Positions 33,857 to 43,893 are shown, counted from the stretch's first letter. The stretch is 64,000 nt of DNA from Bradyrhizobium sp. G127 (GCF_021502575.1 NZ_JAKFGN010000001.1:2356001-2420000), one strand, 5' to 3'. The notes: generated by a model not told the origin, from the letters alone. Made by a program: numbers and translations.

Positions 33857-34840
33857 CTATGCCGCCGGACGCCTTGACGCCCGCGCCAGCAACTCCTCAA
33901 GTTCATCGACGGCTTCGTCGAGCACGCGCGGTTCGGGCGGGGCGTCCGCGTAATGCACCCGGGACGTCGGCGGCGGGTTGTCCTGCCGGACTGTTTCTCG
34001 GGAAATCTCCATGTCCCAGATCGGACGGCGCGGCCCGGACCCGCGGCTGTCCTTGCGCGACTGGGGCCAGATGTATTTGAAGATCATCGGGCCGATGATG
34101 GCAGCCAGAGCCAGCGCGCAGACCAGCACGCTCAGCAAGATCCGGATGGAAAAGGTCCCGTCGTCGGTTGATGGGTTGATGGGCTGGGCCGGGCTGTGCG
34201 GCGGTGTCGCCGTCGCCGCAGTCGTTGCGGTGGGCGCTGGCGTTGTCGCAGCCGCCATGACCAGACGATCCGGCGTCAGCGCGGGCGCAGGCTGCGCAGG
34301 TCCTGCTCCGCTCATGTTCGATTGACTTTCTGCCGAGGCGGCGGTCGGCTCCGGCCAGCGCGCGGCGATGTCCGAGTCCTGGATGGTGGAGGGTTCGGAG
34401 CCGGGTCGCATCGCCGCCGCTTGATTGTCGTCGCGGACGGCCTCGGCCGAGGGCTGCGTCAGCGGCGGCCATGTCGATTCCGCGAGGGATTTATCTTCGT
34501 CAGGCGAATCCGTTCTCAATTCGGCGCGGGCATTCGCCAGCGATTTTTGCATCTTCTTCGGCGGCGGGGCCACGTCCGGTTCTGCCGCTGCCGGCGGTGA
34601 AGTCGTATCCGCAGCCTGTTTCACCTTCGCGCCTGCATCGGAGAGATACCAGCATTTACGCTTGGTGCCTTTCTCGAGGCGGTAGTACCAGTGGGCTCCT
34701 GCAGGCGTCGCCGCTTTCGGCGCCGCGAGACATTCGCTTTCCGCAGCCGGTTCGGCGCTTGCCGGCATCGATGTGACGCTGATGAATGACACGAAGCTGA
34801 CGGCGATGGCCGACGCTATGATGCCGTTTCGGTTTGACAT
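33857..34840 (-). CDS. Hypothetical secreted/membrane protein
   Basis: 327 residues from the ATG at 34838-34840 (GGGGG site). A signal peptide (about 1-29) is followed by a short module GAHWYYRLEKGTKRKCWYL with paired Cys and aromatic residues, a long A/P/T-rich disordered stretch, one membrane helix (about 233-255, RILLSVLVCALALAAIIGPMIF) and a charged cytoplasmic end. The WYYR...KCWYL module recurs in proteins of this bacterial family, from memory. Function unknown. It stands opposite the spermidine synthase-like gene. Confidence 0.7.
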   Translation of the reverse strand: MSNRNGIIASAIAVSFVSFISVTSMPASAEPAAESECLAAPKAATPAGAHWYYRLEKGTKRKCWYLSDAGAKVKQAADTTSPPAAAEPDVAPPPKKMQKSLANARAELRTDSPDEDKSLAESTWPPLTQPSAEAVRDDNQAAAMRPGSEPSTIQDSDIAARWPEPTAASAESQSNMSGAGPAQPAPALTPDRLVMAAATTPAPTATTAATATPPHSPAQPINPSTDDGTFSIRILLSVLVCALALAAIIGPMIFKYIWPQSRKDSRGSGPRRPIWDMEISRETVRQDNPPPTSRVHYADAPPEPRVLDEAVDELEELLARASRRPAA

Positions 34841-35055
34841 TCTGTCCCCCTGACGCAACACGGAACCAATTCCCTTTGCGGGTTGTCGGGGACAAGTTGG
34901 GTCGCAATAGGCCGCAAATTCGGACAGGCCAAGGCAACATTCGGGCGTGCGTTCAGCTTGCAATTGTGGCGTTGCGGAACCCGTTTGGTGTAACGAGAGC
35001 ACACGTCTTTGCGCGTGCAATCCGCGCGCTTGCTCCGCTGTTTAAGGAATGAATC

Positions 35056-35739
35056 TTGATCCCTTGGGAATTGCTGGATACCGCGCAAGTGCCGGGCGGC
35101 GGCGAACTTCGCCTGATGCGCAGAGGTGCGGAGTTTTCCATTAAGCTCGGCCAGAACGAGTTAATGAACAGTCGTCTCAGTGGATCGGAGCAGGCGCTCG
35201 CAACGCTCGCCTGGAGACGGATTCAGACGCGTGCGAAGCCGCGCATGCTGATCGGCGGTCTCGGCATGGGATTTACATTGCGCGCCGCGCTTGCCGTGCT
35301 TGGGTCCGACGCCAAGATTATTGTTGCCGAACTGGTGCCTGAGGTGGTGGCCTGGGCGCGGGGCGCGATGGCGGAGATGTTTGGCGACAGTTTAAAGGAC
35401 CCGCGCGTCAGCATCGTTCAGAAGGACGTCAGCCATCTGATCCGTTCAGATCCTGCGGCTTACGATATCATCCTGCTCGACGTCGATAACGGTCCCGAAG
35501 GTCTGACCCGTGAAGCCAACGATGCACTTTACGATCTGAAAGGACTGACCGCTGCACGCGCGGCGCTGCGCCCCGGCGGCGTGATGGCGGTGTGGTCGTC
35601 GGGACCCGATGCGCGTTTTACCCAGCGGCTGCGCAAGGCGGGTTTCGGCGTGGATGAGGTTCCGATCCGCGCCACCGGATCACGCAGCGGCGCGCGCCAC
35701 ATGATCTGGATGGCGATGAGACCCGATAAGGTGAAATAG
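35056..35739 (+). CDS. Spermidine synthase-like methyltransferase-fold protein
   Basis: 227 residues from a TTG start with AAGGAA upstream. The nucleotide-binding region RMLIGGLGMGFTLRAAL, the acidic residue in VAELVPEVV and DIILLDVDNGPEG fit the spermidine/spermine synthase fold. It is shorter than genuine spermidine synthases (about 280-300) and lacks the N-terminal beta domain. It should bind SAM or decarboxylated SAM; the acceptor is unknown. Confidence 0.7.
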   Translation: MIPWELLDTAQVPGGGELRLMRRGAEFSIKLGQNELMNSRLSGSEQALATLAWRRIQTRAKPRMLIGGLGMGFTLRAALAVLGSDAKIIVAELVPEVVAWARGAMAEMFGDSLKDPRVSIVQKDVSHLIRSDPAAYDIILLDVDNGPEGLTREANDALYDLKGLTAARAALRPGGVMAVWSSGPDARFTQRLRKAGFGVDEVPIRATGSRSGARHMIWMAMRPDKVK

Positions 35740-35747
35740 CTGTTTGC

Positions 35748-36806
35748 TCAGTTCGTCAGCATGATGCGGCCGACCACCTTGCCGGCGCGTAACTGGTCGA
35801 TCCATTTCTGGACGTCGGCCATCGGCTCTTCCTTCATCGGCGTCGGCTTGATCTTGCCCGCGCGGGCCAGCGCCATCAGTTCGTTCGCTTCCGCCAAGGT
35901 GCCGGTGATGAAACCCTCGATGGTCATGCGCTTGTAAACCCATTGCACCATCGGGATACTGAAATTGCCGCCCATCAGGCCGGACACCACGATCTTGCCG
36001 CCGCGCGCCAGTACACCCATTGCAAATGCCATCGACTTCTCGTTGCCCGCGAAATCAACCACCTCGTCGAAGCCGCCCCCGGTTTCCTTCAGGATGCGCT
36101 TGACGATGTCGGGTTCGGATGGGTCATAGGCGACCGCCGCGCCATTCTTCAGGGCAGTCTCGCGCGCCGTTGCGCTGAGGTCAGCCACGGAAATCGGCTG
36201 TTTGAACATGGCTTGTGCAAACGAGAGACCCATCATGCCGACGCCGCCGAGCCCGATCAGCAGCATATTGCGCTCGTGTGGGCGTCCGAGATGACGCTTC
36301 AAAGCGCCGTAGGCGGTAACGCCGGAGCACATCAGCGTTGCGGCGACATTGACGGGCAGGGGATCGTAGTCGAGCAGATATTTCACGTCCGGCACCAGCA
36401 CGTGACTGGCGAATCCGCCGTCGATCGCGACGCCGAGATAGCGGTTGCGCACGCACAGGTTCTCGTCACCGTTGAGGCAATCGCGGCACTGGCCGCAGCC
36501 GATCCACGGAAACACCGCCTTCTTTTTCCCGATCAGCGCCTTGTCGACGTCAGGGCCGACTTCATCGACGACGCCTGCGATTTCGTGCCCGAGCGTGAAC
36601 GGCAGCGTCATGCCCTTGGTGGTATCGAGTTTCTTGCCGTTGCCCAGATCAGCGTAGCCATCCTGAATGTGCAGGTCGGAATGGCACAGGCCGCAGCGCT
36701 CGATCCTCACCAGCACTTCCCGGCCTTGCGGCTTCGGGGTCTCCGCGATGGTTTCGCAGAGCGGAGCATCGAATTTCACAATCGACTGGCGACGCAGGAC
36801 GGCCAT
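35748..36806 (-). CDS. Zinc-dependent alcohol dehydrogenase
   Basis: 352 residues from the ATG at 36804-36806 (GGGGAG site). MDR-type: catalytic zinc Cys in RCGLCHSD, GHEIAGVVDEVG, structural zinc cluster GCGQCRDC...NLC, and the NAD motif LIGLGGVGMMG. It oxidises alcohols to aldehydes or the reverse; substrate unknown. It starts 13 bases after rsmA on the same strand and may be read through from it. Confidence 0.88.
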   Translation of the reverse strand: MAVLRRQSIVKFDAPLCETIAETPKPQGREVLVRIERCGLCHSDLHIQDGYADLGNGKKLDTTKGMTLPFTLGHEIAGVVDEVGPDVDKALIGKKKAVFPWIGCGQCRDCLNGDENLCVRNRYLGVAIDGGFASHVLVPDVKYLLDYDPLPVNVAATLMCSGVTAYGALKRHLGRPHERNMLLIGLGGVGMMGLSFAQAMFKQPISVADLSATARETALKNGAAVAYDPSEPDIVKRILKETGGGFDEVVDFAGNEKSMAFAMGVLARGGKIVVSGLMGGNFSIPMVQWVYKRMTIEGFITGTLAEANELMALARAGKIKPTPMKEEPMADVQKWIDQLRAGKVVGRIMLTN

Positions 36807-36819
36807 TTCAGTTTCTCCC

Positions 36820-37686
36820 CTAGGGCATCTTTGTTTTTGCACTTTGCATATTGGTCAATTCCCGCGCCATGGCAACAAATCCGGACACCGGAATGGTCTC
36901 CGCGCGTCGCGTGGGATCGACGCCCGCCGCGGCGGCCAGCAGCGCCGGATCGACGCTGAGCGACTTCAGGCTCTGCCGCAGCATCTTCCGGCGCTGACCG
37001 AAGGCCGCGGCAGCGACGCGCTCCAGCATGCGGCGATCGCAGGGTTCGGGTGCCACGCGTGGAATCAGCCGCACCACTGATGACGTGACCTTGGGCGGCG
37101 GCACGAAAGCGCCGGGCGCGATGTCGAACAATATTTTCGTTTCCGCACGCCAGTTCGACAGCACGCCGAGACGGCCATAGGCCTCGTCGTTTTCGCGGGC
37201 GACGATTCGCTCGGCCACTTCGCGCTGAAACATCAGCACCATCATGTCGTACCACGGCGGCCACGGTTCGGCGCTCAGCCAGTCAATCAGCAGGACGGTG
37301 GCGATGTTATAGGGCAGGTTGGCGACGATCTTGGCGCGCTCGCCATTGAGATGTTGGCGCGGATCGAACGTCATCGCGTCGGCATTCACGATGGTCAGCC
37401 GGCCGGGATAGTGTTGCGAAATTTCTTCGAGAGCGGGAATGGCGCGCTCGTCGCGCTCCACCGCAATGACGCGTTTGACGCCTTGCGCGAGCAGGGCGCG
37501 AGTCAGCCCGCCGGGACCGGGACCGATTTCCACGATGGTCGCGCCTTCGAGCGGTGCTGCGGCGCGCGCAATCCTTGATGTAAGATTGAGATCAAGCAGG
37601 AAATTCTGGCCGAGCGATTTTCGCGCCGACAGTTCATGACGCCGGATGACGTCGCTGAGCGGCGGCAGATCGTCGATGGCGCTCAT
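36820..37686 (-). CDS. rsmA: 16S rRNA dimethyladenosine transferase
   Basis: 288 residues. It dimethylates two adjacent adenosines in helix 45 of 16S r[23 protein letters not shown] motif [15 protein letters not shown] and the catalytic NLPYNIAT are intact. Its start overlaps the pdxA stop (ATGA), the classical pdxA-rsmA coupling. Confidence 0.96.
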   Translation of the reverse strand: MSAIDDLPPLSDVIRRHELSARKSLGQNFLLDLNLTSRIARAAAPLEGATIVEIGPGPGGLTRALLAQGVKRVIAVERDERAIPALEEISQHYPGRLTIVNADAMTFDPRQHLNGERAKIVANLPYNIATVLLIDWLSAEPWPPWYDMMVLMFQREVAERIVARENDEAYGRLGVLSNWRAETKILFDIAPGAFVPPPKVTSSVVRLIPRVAPEPCDRRMLERVAAAAFGQRRKMLRQSLKSLSVDPALLAAAAGVDPTRRAETIPVSGFVAMARELTNMQSAKTKMP

Positions 37687-38705
37687 GCCCCGGACGCCGC
37701 CACCATGCGCGCCGCAAGGCGGAGCGCCGCGATCAGGCTCGATGGGCTGGCGCGGCCGGTGCCCGCGATGTCGAACGCCGTGCCGTGATCCGGCGAGGTG
37801 CGGATAAACGGCAGACCCAGCGTCACGTTGACGCCGTCATCGAATGCGATGGTCTTGATCGGGATCAGCGCCTGATCGTGATACATGCAGATCGCGCAAT
37901 CGTACGTCTTGCGCGCGGCTTCGTGAAACATGGTGTCGGCAGGCAGCGGTCCACGAACGTCGATGCCGTCATTGTGCAAGGTGGCCACGGCGGGGGCGAT
38001 GATTTCAATATCCTCTCGCCCGAGCGAGCCGTCTTCGCCGGCATGCGGATTGAGCCCCGAGATTGCAAGGCGCGGGCGGGCGATCCCGAGCCGGGCCGTC
38101 AGATCCGCCGCGACGATGCGTCCGGTCTTCACGATCAGTTCCGTGGTGAGTTGCGCGATGGCGTCGCGCAGCGGCAGATGGATGGTCACCGGCACGACCG
38201 CCAATTCCGGCGACCACAGCATCATCACCGGATGCGGGACCGTGCCGCCGACGGCTGCTGCGAGTTGCGCCAGGAATTCGGTGTGGCCCGGATGCGAGAA
38301 GCCTGCCCGGTACAGCACGCTCTTGGCGATCGGATTGGTGACGATGGCGCCGGCGCGTCCTTCGATCACGTCGGCGACGGCGTGACGGATCGATGCGATC
38401 GCAACCTGCGCGCTGCTGTCGTCGGGCCGGCCGGGCTTTGCCGTCGCTTTGACGCCCGTTGCCACAACAGGAAGCGCATCGGCAAAAATTCCGTGAGCTT
38501 CCTCTGCACTGGCTTCGGCGGTCTCGATACTAACGCCCAGCGTGCGGGCGCGCTCCATGACGAATGCGCCGTCGCCGATCAGGTAGAACGCGGGAAGGTC
38601 GAGTTCGCGCCGCTTCAACCACGCTGCGATGGCGATGTCGGGGCCGATGCCCGCGGGCTCGCCGATCGTCAGCGCCAATACCTTGGTCGTAGTGGCTCCG
38701 GTCAT
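37683..38705 (-). CDS. pdxA: 4-hydroxythreonine-4-phosphate dehydrogenase
   Basis: 340 residues. [13 protein letters not shown] at the start, substrate-binding [20 protein letters not shown] and [12 protein letters not shown] with metal-binding His are all present. It functions in pyridoxal phosphate synthesis. It starts 22 bases after surA. Confidence 0.96.
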   Translation of the reverse strand: MTGATTTKVLALTIGEPAGIGPDIAIAAWLKRRELDLPAFYLIGDGAFVMERARTLGVSIETAEASAEEAHGIFADALPVVATGVKATAKPGRPDDSSAQVAIASIRHAVADVIEGRAGAIVTNPIAKSVLYRAGFSHPGHTEFLAQLAAAVGGTVPHPVMMLWSPELAVVPVTIHLPLRDAIAQLTTELIVKTGRIVAADLTARLGIARPRLAISGLNPHAGEDGSLGREDIEIIAPAVATLHNDGIDVRGPLPADTMFHEAARKTYDCAICMYHDQALIPIKTIAFDDGVNVTLGLPFIRTSPDHGTAFDIAGTGRASPSSLIAALRLAARMVAASGA

Positions 38706-38727
38706 GGCCGCGATGCCGCCGTTGTAC

Positions 38728-39666
38728 TCACTTGTTGCGGATTTCGATCATGGAGCCCTTGCGGACTTCCTGCAGGTACGACTTGGATTTGGCTTCGTAT
38801 TTCTCGTTGTAAATCTTCTCGCGGGCGGCCCGCTTGGCCGGCGTGTCGGCCTTGGTGGGCTTGCGGCTGCACAACGCCACCATCTCGACACCCTGCTTGG
38901 TGACTTCCGGCGGCGTCAGCTTGCCGATCGGGGTTTTGTCGAGCAGTTCGCGGAGGTTCGGCGGCAGGTCAGCCGATGTTTTGGTGAGCTGATCGCGGAT
39001 CGCCGCGTCACGCATCGCGCGGAAAAGTTCCTGCGCTTCGTCGCAGGACTGGATTCGGTTGCGAAGCAGTTCCGCTTCCTTGCGGCGTGCCTCGATAACG
39101 GACGGAGCCGAGCCGCGCGGCACGATCAGAACGATCGGGCGGACGAGGTATTCAAAGCTTTCGGTCTCCGGCTTGTCGCCGGACGCCTCGCCGACGCCAG
39201 CGAGATCTTTCTCAGGCACAATGAAGCTGGACTGGAATCTGCCGCGCACCAGATTGCCCCATGTCATGTCCGCCCTGATGCGCAGCTTGAGCGTCTCGGG
39301 ACGAATGCCGTGGCCTTCCAGCGTCTTCACGAGCTGATCGGTGTTCATGCGCATGCGCGATGCCATGTTTCCGAACGCGCCGTCGACGTCGGATGCCGAC
39401 AGGTCGAGGCCATACTTCTTGCCTTCCTTGATCTTGACCTTGTCGTTGATCAGATCTTCGAGAGCCTCTTGGCGCGATGGCGTCTTGCGGGTGGTCAGCG
39501 TCGTCAGCTTGATGCGCTGGTCGATGTCGAAATTGGTAATGGCCTCGCCATTCACCATCGCTGCAACGGACTGGGCCATTAGGCCGGATCCGTAACCCGA
39601 TGCGATGAGCAACGCGGCGGCAAGTGAGACCGCCCGTGCGTAGCGAAGGAAAAAGGTCGCGATCAT
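38728..39666 (-). CDS. SurA-like periplasmic peptidyl-prolyl isomerase
   Basis: 312 residues from the ATG at 39664-39666. Signal peptide (about 1-31), then the SurA N-terminal domain (AAMVNGEAITNFDIDQRIKLTTL) and one parvulin-like region toward the C-terminus (PPNLRELLDKTPIGKLTPPEV). SurA escorts outer-membrane proteins, LptD above all. It is adjacent to lptD in this run. Only one PPIase domain is evident, against two in E. coli. The GTG at 39708 is an alternative start. Confidence 0.85.
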   Translation of the reverse strand: MIATFFLRYARAVSLAAALLIASGYGSGLMAQSVAAMVNGEAITNFDIDQRIKLTTLTTRKTPSRQEALEDLINDKVKIKEGKKYGLDLSASDVDGAFGNMASRMRMNTDQLVKTLEGHGIRPETLKLRIRADMTWGNLVRGRFQSSFIVPEKDLAGVGEASGDKPETESFEYLVRPIVLIVPRGSAPSVIEARRKEAELLRNRIQSCDEAQELFRAMRDAAIRDQLTKTSADLPPNLRELLDKTPIGKLTPPEVTKQGVEMVALCSRKPTKADTPAKRAAREKIYNEKYEAKSKSYLQEVRKGSMIEIRNK

Positions 39667-39847
39667 GATCAAGCTCGTTGTGGCCAGGTTGGAGGTTCCA
39701 GCGTGCACCTCGCAGTATCAACCCTGAGTTTGCGGCGGTAATGCGCGCGTCCCGTCAACCAGAGGCGAATTCCGCCGCAATGGCGGACAAGCCCCGAAAC
39801 CTGCAATCGCCTTGGCCGCGCTATCCAGTTACCCCGGAGCACCACTA

Positions 39848-42322
39848 CTACTGCGACGTATTGAACGAACTGGCGCCAATGGTGCGCAGGCCGATTTGCA
39901 GCATGATACGGTGATCGGTAACCGGACTGGTGTAGCTCGCCGAGGTATAGGCGTAATCGGTGATGTAGTTCGCTGCAATGATGAAGCAGTCGTCCACATA
40001 CCCCGCACCCACGATGTACTGATTGATCGTTTGATTGGTGATGTCGTAGCGCAGCGCGCCCGACAGCACCCAGTTGGTGGCTACCTTGACCGATCCGGTC
40101 GCCACGATGCCTTCGCGGCGTGTGAGGAAGCCGAGCTCTGGCTGCGCGTCATAGTTGCCATAGAGCAGGCTCACGCCGAAACGGTCGAAGTTGGCCCTGC
40201 CTTCGAGTTCGAAGCGCCGCACGACCCCCGTTGCCTCGTCGAGCCGGGTGCGGGCGATCAGGCTGTAGATCCTGTTCGGCTGATAGGCGATACGCGCGAC
40301 GTAATCGGAGCGGTTCTTGTCGAGACCGCTGCCGAGGCTGGTATTGGTCAGATCCTGCATAGCGAAGGAATTCAGGCCGAACAACTGGTAAGATTGTCCG
40401 AACAGCACGTTGATGAAGCCGCCGCGGTCGAACTGCGTCGTCGCCTGAACGCCGACATTGGCCCTGCCGCCGCCTTCCACGCGGTCGTAGCCGGAGAATT
40501 TGTCGACACTGAAGAGATTGCTGTCGTCGAAGGTAAAGCTCTGCGCATCTTCGTTGGGCAGACGGCCTGCGCTGGGTTCATTGGGTCGGATAATCAACTG
40601 GCCGATCGGCTCAATTGTCGTGGTGCCCCACGGCTGCACGTTGATGAACGGATAGCGGTATTCGACACCGACTGTCGGCATAAGGCGCGCAGTCTGCGTG
40701 GAGCCGACCGGCAGGTAGTTGGCAACGCCGGGCTGATTGTCGATGTTGGCGCTGATCAGGTCTCCGCGCAGCGACGCGAACGGCGTGAAGATCTGGCCGA
40801 TGGAGTCGGTGAATGACCGCCGCCATGAGACCTCCGCGGTCAGCCGTGTGTAGTCGCCCGGAATACCGCGCAGCAGGCAATTCGCGGGAGTCTTGACGGC
40901 GGAGTTTGCGCTCGGCAGGCACGATCCGGCAAGCAGCGCAGTCGGGTTGATGGCATCGAACGACGCCGTCTGGCGGCTCAAGCTGGTGAAGTTCGCCTTG
41001 TAGCTGAATTCGCCACCCAGCACGTTGCGGTTGAGCACGTTCGAATAATCGATCACGGGGTGAACGATCGGAATCTGGCTCTGGTCGTCCGCCGCCGAGT
41101 AGCCAAGGAAGTGCATCACCCGGGCGTCGAAATAGCTGCGGTTGCCGACGCCGGTCAGGTAAATCTGCGAGAGACCCGTATCGGGGGTCAGCAGGAAAGC
41201 ATTGAGCGCGTTTTTGTAAGGACCGAGATTGTAGTCGTAGAAGAACGACTTGTCCGAGACTGCAACCGCATCCCAGCCCCAGACCCATTTGTCGTTCAGT
41301 GCAAACTGGCCTTTGGTATCAATGCCTCCGCGGAATTCGCGATCGCCGGGCTCGGCGTTGAACTGCCCCTGATCGTTCTGCCGGATGCCGTAGCCGCGGA
41401 TTTCGTAAGCGCCGTTGAGGAGGCGCTGGCGGAATTCGCCCTGCAGCAGCAGGCCCTGCTTGGTGGTGTAGCGCGGCGTCACTGTTGCGTCGTAGTCCGG
41501 AGCCAGCGCGAAGTAGTAGGGCACTTCGAGGCCGACACCGTAGCGCGTGCTGGAGGAGTAGTTCGGAATCAAAAAGCCGCTCTTGCGCTTGACCGTCGGG
41601 TCAGGCGTCGAGAAGTATGGCAGGAATGCAATCGGCTGACCGAAGAATTCCAGCCGCGCATCCTCGAAGTACAGCATCTTCTCGGTCTGGTTGTGAATGA
41701 TGCGCGCGCCCTTGACCTGCCACAGCGGCGGCTTCTTCGGATTGTCTTTACAGGCCGCGCAGGCGGTATAGACGCCGTTCTGGAAGACCGTGACGTCGCC
41801 GTTGGTGCGATCCGCGCGCGTCGCCGCCATGCGGGTCTGGTCCGCGGTGTCCAGCCGCAGTGAATCGACAAAGCCGTCGCGATAGTCGTCGGACAGGTCG
41901 AGCATGTTGGCGTAGGTGATCTTGCCGTCGGAATCGGTCAACCGGACGTTGCCTTCGGCATGGAGGCGCTTGGTCTTCTGGTCGTAGATGACCTTGTCAG
42001 CTTCCAGCGTCGCTCCGTGGAAATAGATCTGGACACTGCCGACCGCTGCGACACGAGAGTTGTTGTAGTCGTAATTGACCTCGGTCGCCTGCACGAGCAT
42101 CTGCCCGTCACTGCTCGGAGGACGTGCCGGCTTCGGCGGTCTCGGGGGCAGGGGGTTGTAGCGGTAAGATTGCTGTGCTGCGGCCGGCGTGGTCACCGCG
42201 TCGCCCAGCCCAACTGACAGGCAAAGTCCCAGAACGGCAGACATGACGAAGCTTTGACGGCGCAAGCGAATGCGCCGCCTGAACGCAGGCGTCCGTCCTT
42301 GGAGGGCGGCGACAACGGCCAC
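39848..42322 (-). CDS. lptD: LPS-assembly protein LptD
   Basis: 824 residues. I chose the GTG at 42320-42322, whose G is shared with the lptG stop (TAGTG), with AGGAGG upstream; longer readings intrude on lptG. A signal sequence (ending PAAAQ) precedes an OstA/LptA-like jellyroll (MLVQATEVNYDYNNSRVAAVG, LEADKVIYDQKTKRLHAEGNVRLTD) and a large C-terminal barrel domain with many aromatic strands. Cys pairs (CAAC near 200; two more further on) are candidates for the LptD disulfides. It inserts LPS into the outer leaflet. Confidence 0.95.
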   Translation of the reverse strand: MAVVAALQGRTPAFRRRIRLRRQSFVMSAVLGLCLSVGLGDAVTTPAAAQQSYRYNPLPPRPPKPARPPSSDGQMLVQATEVNYDYNNSRVAAVGSVQIYFHGATLEADKVIYDQKTKRLHAEGNVRLTDSDGKITYANMLDLSDDYRDGFVDSLRLDTADQTRMAATRADRTNGDVTVFQNGVYTACAACKDNPKKPPLWQVKGARIIHNQTEKMLYFEDARLEFFGQPIAFLPYFSTPDPTVKRKSGFLIPNYSSSTRYGVGLEVPYYFALAPDYDATVTPRYTTKQGLLLQGEFRQRLLNGAYEIRGYGIRQNDQGQFNAEPGDREFRGGIDTKGQFALNDKWVWGWDAVAVSDKSFFYDYNLGPYKNALNAFLLTPDTGLSQIYLTGVGNRSYFDARVMHFLGYSAADDQSQIPIVHPVIDYSNVLNRNVLGGEFSYKANFTSLSRQTASFDAINPTALLAGSCLPSANSAVKTPANCLLRGIPGDYTRLTAEVSWRRSFTDSIGQIFTPFASLRGDLISANIDNQPGVANYLPVGSTQTARLMPTVGVEYRYPFINVQPWGTTTIEPIGQLIIRPNEPSAGRLPNEDAQSFTFDDSNLFSVDKFSGYDRVEGGGRANVGVQATTQFDRGGFINVLFGQSYQLFGLNSFAMQDLTNTSLGSGLDKNRSDYVARIAYQPNRIYSLIARTRLDEATGVVRRFELEGRANFDRFGVSLLYGNYDAQPELGFLTRREGIVATGSVKVATNWVLSGALRYDITNQTINQYIVGAGYVDDCFIIAANYITDYAYTSASYTSPVTDHRIMLQIGLRTIGASSFNTSQ

Positions 42323-43410
42323 TACCCGTCCTCCTGGTACAGCAAGGCTAGAAATCCCGAGAGGCCGCCCACGCAGACGGGCAGCCACGCGGCAGCGAGC
42401 GGATGCATCAACTCGGCCTTGCTCAAATCATCGGTTACTTTCGACAGGACATAGAGCAGAAACCCTGCTGCAACGCCACTTAAAACCATCTTTTGCACGC
42501 CGCCGAAGCGGAAGAAGCGCAGGCTTACAGCGGCCGCGAGCAGCACCATTGCGGCCAGCAAAAACGGGCGCGCGATCAGTTTCTGGTACTGGAGGCGGTA
42601 ACCGGCTGTGGCCTGTCCCGAGTTCTCGGACGATTTGATGTAATCCGGGAGTTGCCAAAATGACACAGTTTCTGGGGTGGAGAAGCTGTTGCGTACCTGA
42701 GCCAGGGTGAGAGTGGTGCTGAGCGTCCAGGTGTCTTCCTCGACCACCGGGCTTTCGAGCTTGTAACGCCGGACCCCCTTGAAGACCCATCGGCCGGGCT
42801 CAAGGGCGGCTTCCCTGGCCTCAATTCTCTCTCGGAAAGTCCCCGACGAGTCGTAGCGGAACACGGTCATGCCGGTCAGCAGGGTGCCTTGTCCCTGACT
42901 GCGGGCGGCATTGATGATACTTTGCCCCTCGCTGGTCGACTGGTTGATCCAGAAACCTGCGCCCTCCTGAACACTCGGTGTTCCGTCGGTGAAGATCTTG
43001 GTTTCCATTCCCTTCGCGCGTTCCAGCATGTCCGCCGTCACCGGATTGTAGACGGCGGTTGCGAGCGCGCCGAGCACAAGCGCGCTGATGAGAGCGGGCG
43101 CGGTGAACTGCCAAGCAGAGATACCGGCAGCCCGCGCGATCACCAGTTCGAGCCGGCGCGACAAAGCGAGGAACGAGACCATCGCGCCGATCATGATGCA
43201 GAACGGCATCAGCTTTTCGAGCGTCAGCGGAACACGGAACAGGGCGGTTTGCGCGACGAACAGGCCCGACACATTCGGCAGGCTGCTCGCGCGGCGCATC
43301 AGTTCGATATAATCGACAGTGATCACGAGAAAGAAGATCGCCGCGAAAGTCGCGAGTGACGCGATCACGAAACGTGCGGCGAAATAGCGGGCGAGAATCG
43401 TCGTTACCAT
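42322..43410 (-). CDS. lptG: LPS export permease LptG
   Basis: 362 residues from the ATG at 43408-43410. YjgP/YjgQ family: two or three N-terminal helices (VIASLATFAAIFFLVITVDYIEL), a periplasmic beta-jellyroll segment, and three C-terminal helices. Conserved P-x-x-L-x-x-F and R-R-L-E-L region before TM3 (ALSRRLELVIARAAGISAWQF). LptG pairs with LptF and LptB2 in the inner-membrane ABC transporter. Its usual partner lptF is not present upstream; only a 32-codon remnant lies there. Confidence 0.94.
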   Translation of the reverse strand: MVTTILARYFAARFVIASLATFAAIFFLVITVDYIELMRRASSLPNVSGLFVAQTALFRVPLTLEKLMPFCIMIGAMVSFLALSRRLELVIARAAGISAWQFTAPALISALVLGALATAVYNPVTADMLERAKGMETKIFTDGTPSVQEGAGFWINQSTSEGQSIINAARSQGQGTLLTGMTVFRYDSSGTFRERIEAREAALEPGRWVFKGVRRYKLESPVVEEDTWTLSTTLTLAQVRNSFSTPETVSFWQLPDYIKSSENSGQATAGYRLQYQKLIARPFLLAAMVLLAAAVSLRFFRFGGVQKMVLSGVAAGFLLYVLSKVTDDLSKAELMHPLAAAWLPVCVGGLSGFLALLYQEDG

Positions 43411-43423
43411 ACGCGTGACTGCC

Positions 43424-43522
43424 TCATGCCGCGGCCAGCCGCCGGCCCCGCCGTGCGGACGCAAAAACCCCGGCGGACGGCCGCGCAGCCGTCCGTAGAA
43501 CACTGGTGTCGATCGACCCCAT
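43424..43522 (-). pseudogene. lptF: Putative lptF remnant (32-codon fusion of its ends)
   Basis: An ATG at 43520-43522 opens a frame MGSIDTSVLRTAARPSAGVF that ends ASARRGRRLAAA then TGA, 13 bases before the lptG start. LptF of related bacteria begins with MGSID (from memory), stands exactly here between pepA and lptG, and has a basic Ala/Arg-rich C-terminus. The simplest reading is an internal deletion of about 1.1 kb that joined the N-terminal dozen codons to the last score (inference). A perfect 8-bp hairpin at 43474-43495 lies inside it, near the possible junction. It could instead be an unrelated small frame or an assembly error. Confidence 0.5.
43474..43495. repeat. Hairpin within the lptF remnant, T-run on the minus side
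   Basis: CGGACGGC (43474-43481) and GCCGTCCG (43488-43495) around CGCGCA. On the minus strand it is followed after CCGGGG by TTTTT, so it also resembles a weak terminator or attenuator ahead of lptG. Confidence 0.5.
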
Positions 43523-43893
43523 CAGGCAGTGATATCCCCAAACTCCAGCCGGTTTAGGCCTTTTGCCCAGATCTCTCGCGAGATCCCCCAAGGGCAGCGG
43601 GCCGATATTCCCGGTACATTCTTATTTCATAGCATCCCTTTGATCGGTCAACAAAATGGCTGACCTGAGGCTGAGCGCAAAGTGTGGTTAATAAAACATT
43701 TGACGTGGCTTTCCGGCCACGCGATTCACGCTCAATCCGGCCGCACCGGGGACATGCTTGCCACGAAGCCAGTGCGCTTGGCAGCGCCTTCGGGAAAGCG
43801 CCATAGTGGGTTATCTCATGTCCCGAATCCGAAATTCCTGCTGGATTCGGGTCCCTTGGCTGCGCAAGCCGCGATGATTTGGAGGATTTGCTT
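43523..43893. other. Intergenic region upstream of pepA and the lptG run
   Basis: About 370 bases between the divergent units. It contains a small GTGGC/GCCAC hairpin (43706-43720) and no convincing gene. In relatives a complete lptF would occupy part of this space. Promoters for pepA and lptGD must lie here, but I cannot name them with confidence. Confidence 0.4.

Noticed and set aside
37785-38903. 372-codon plus-strand frame over pdxA
   Set aside because: Antisense shadow of pdxA and the end of surA.
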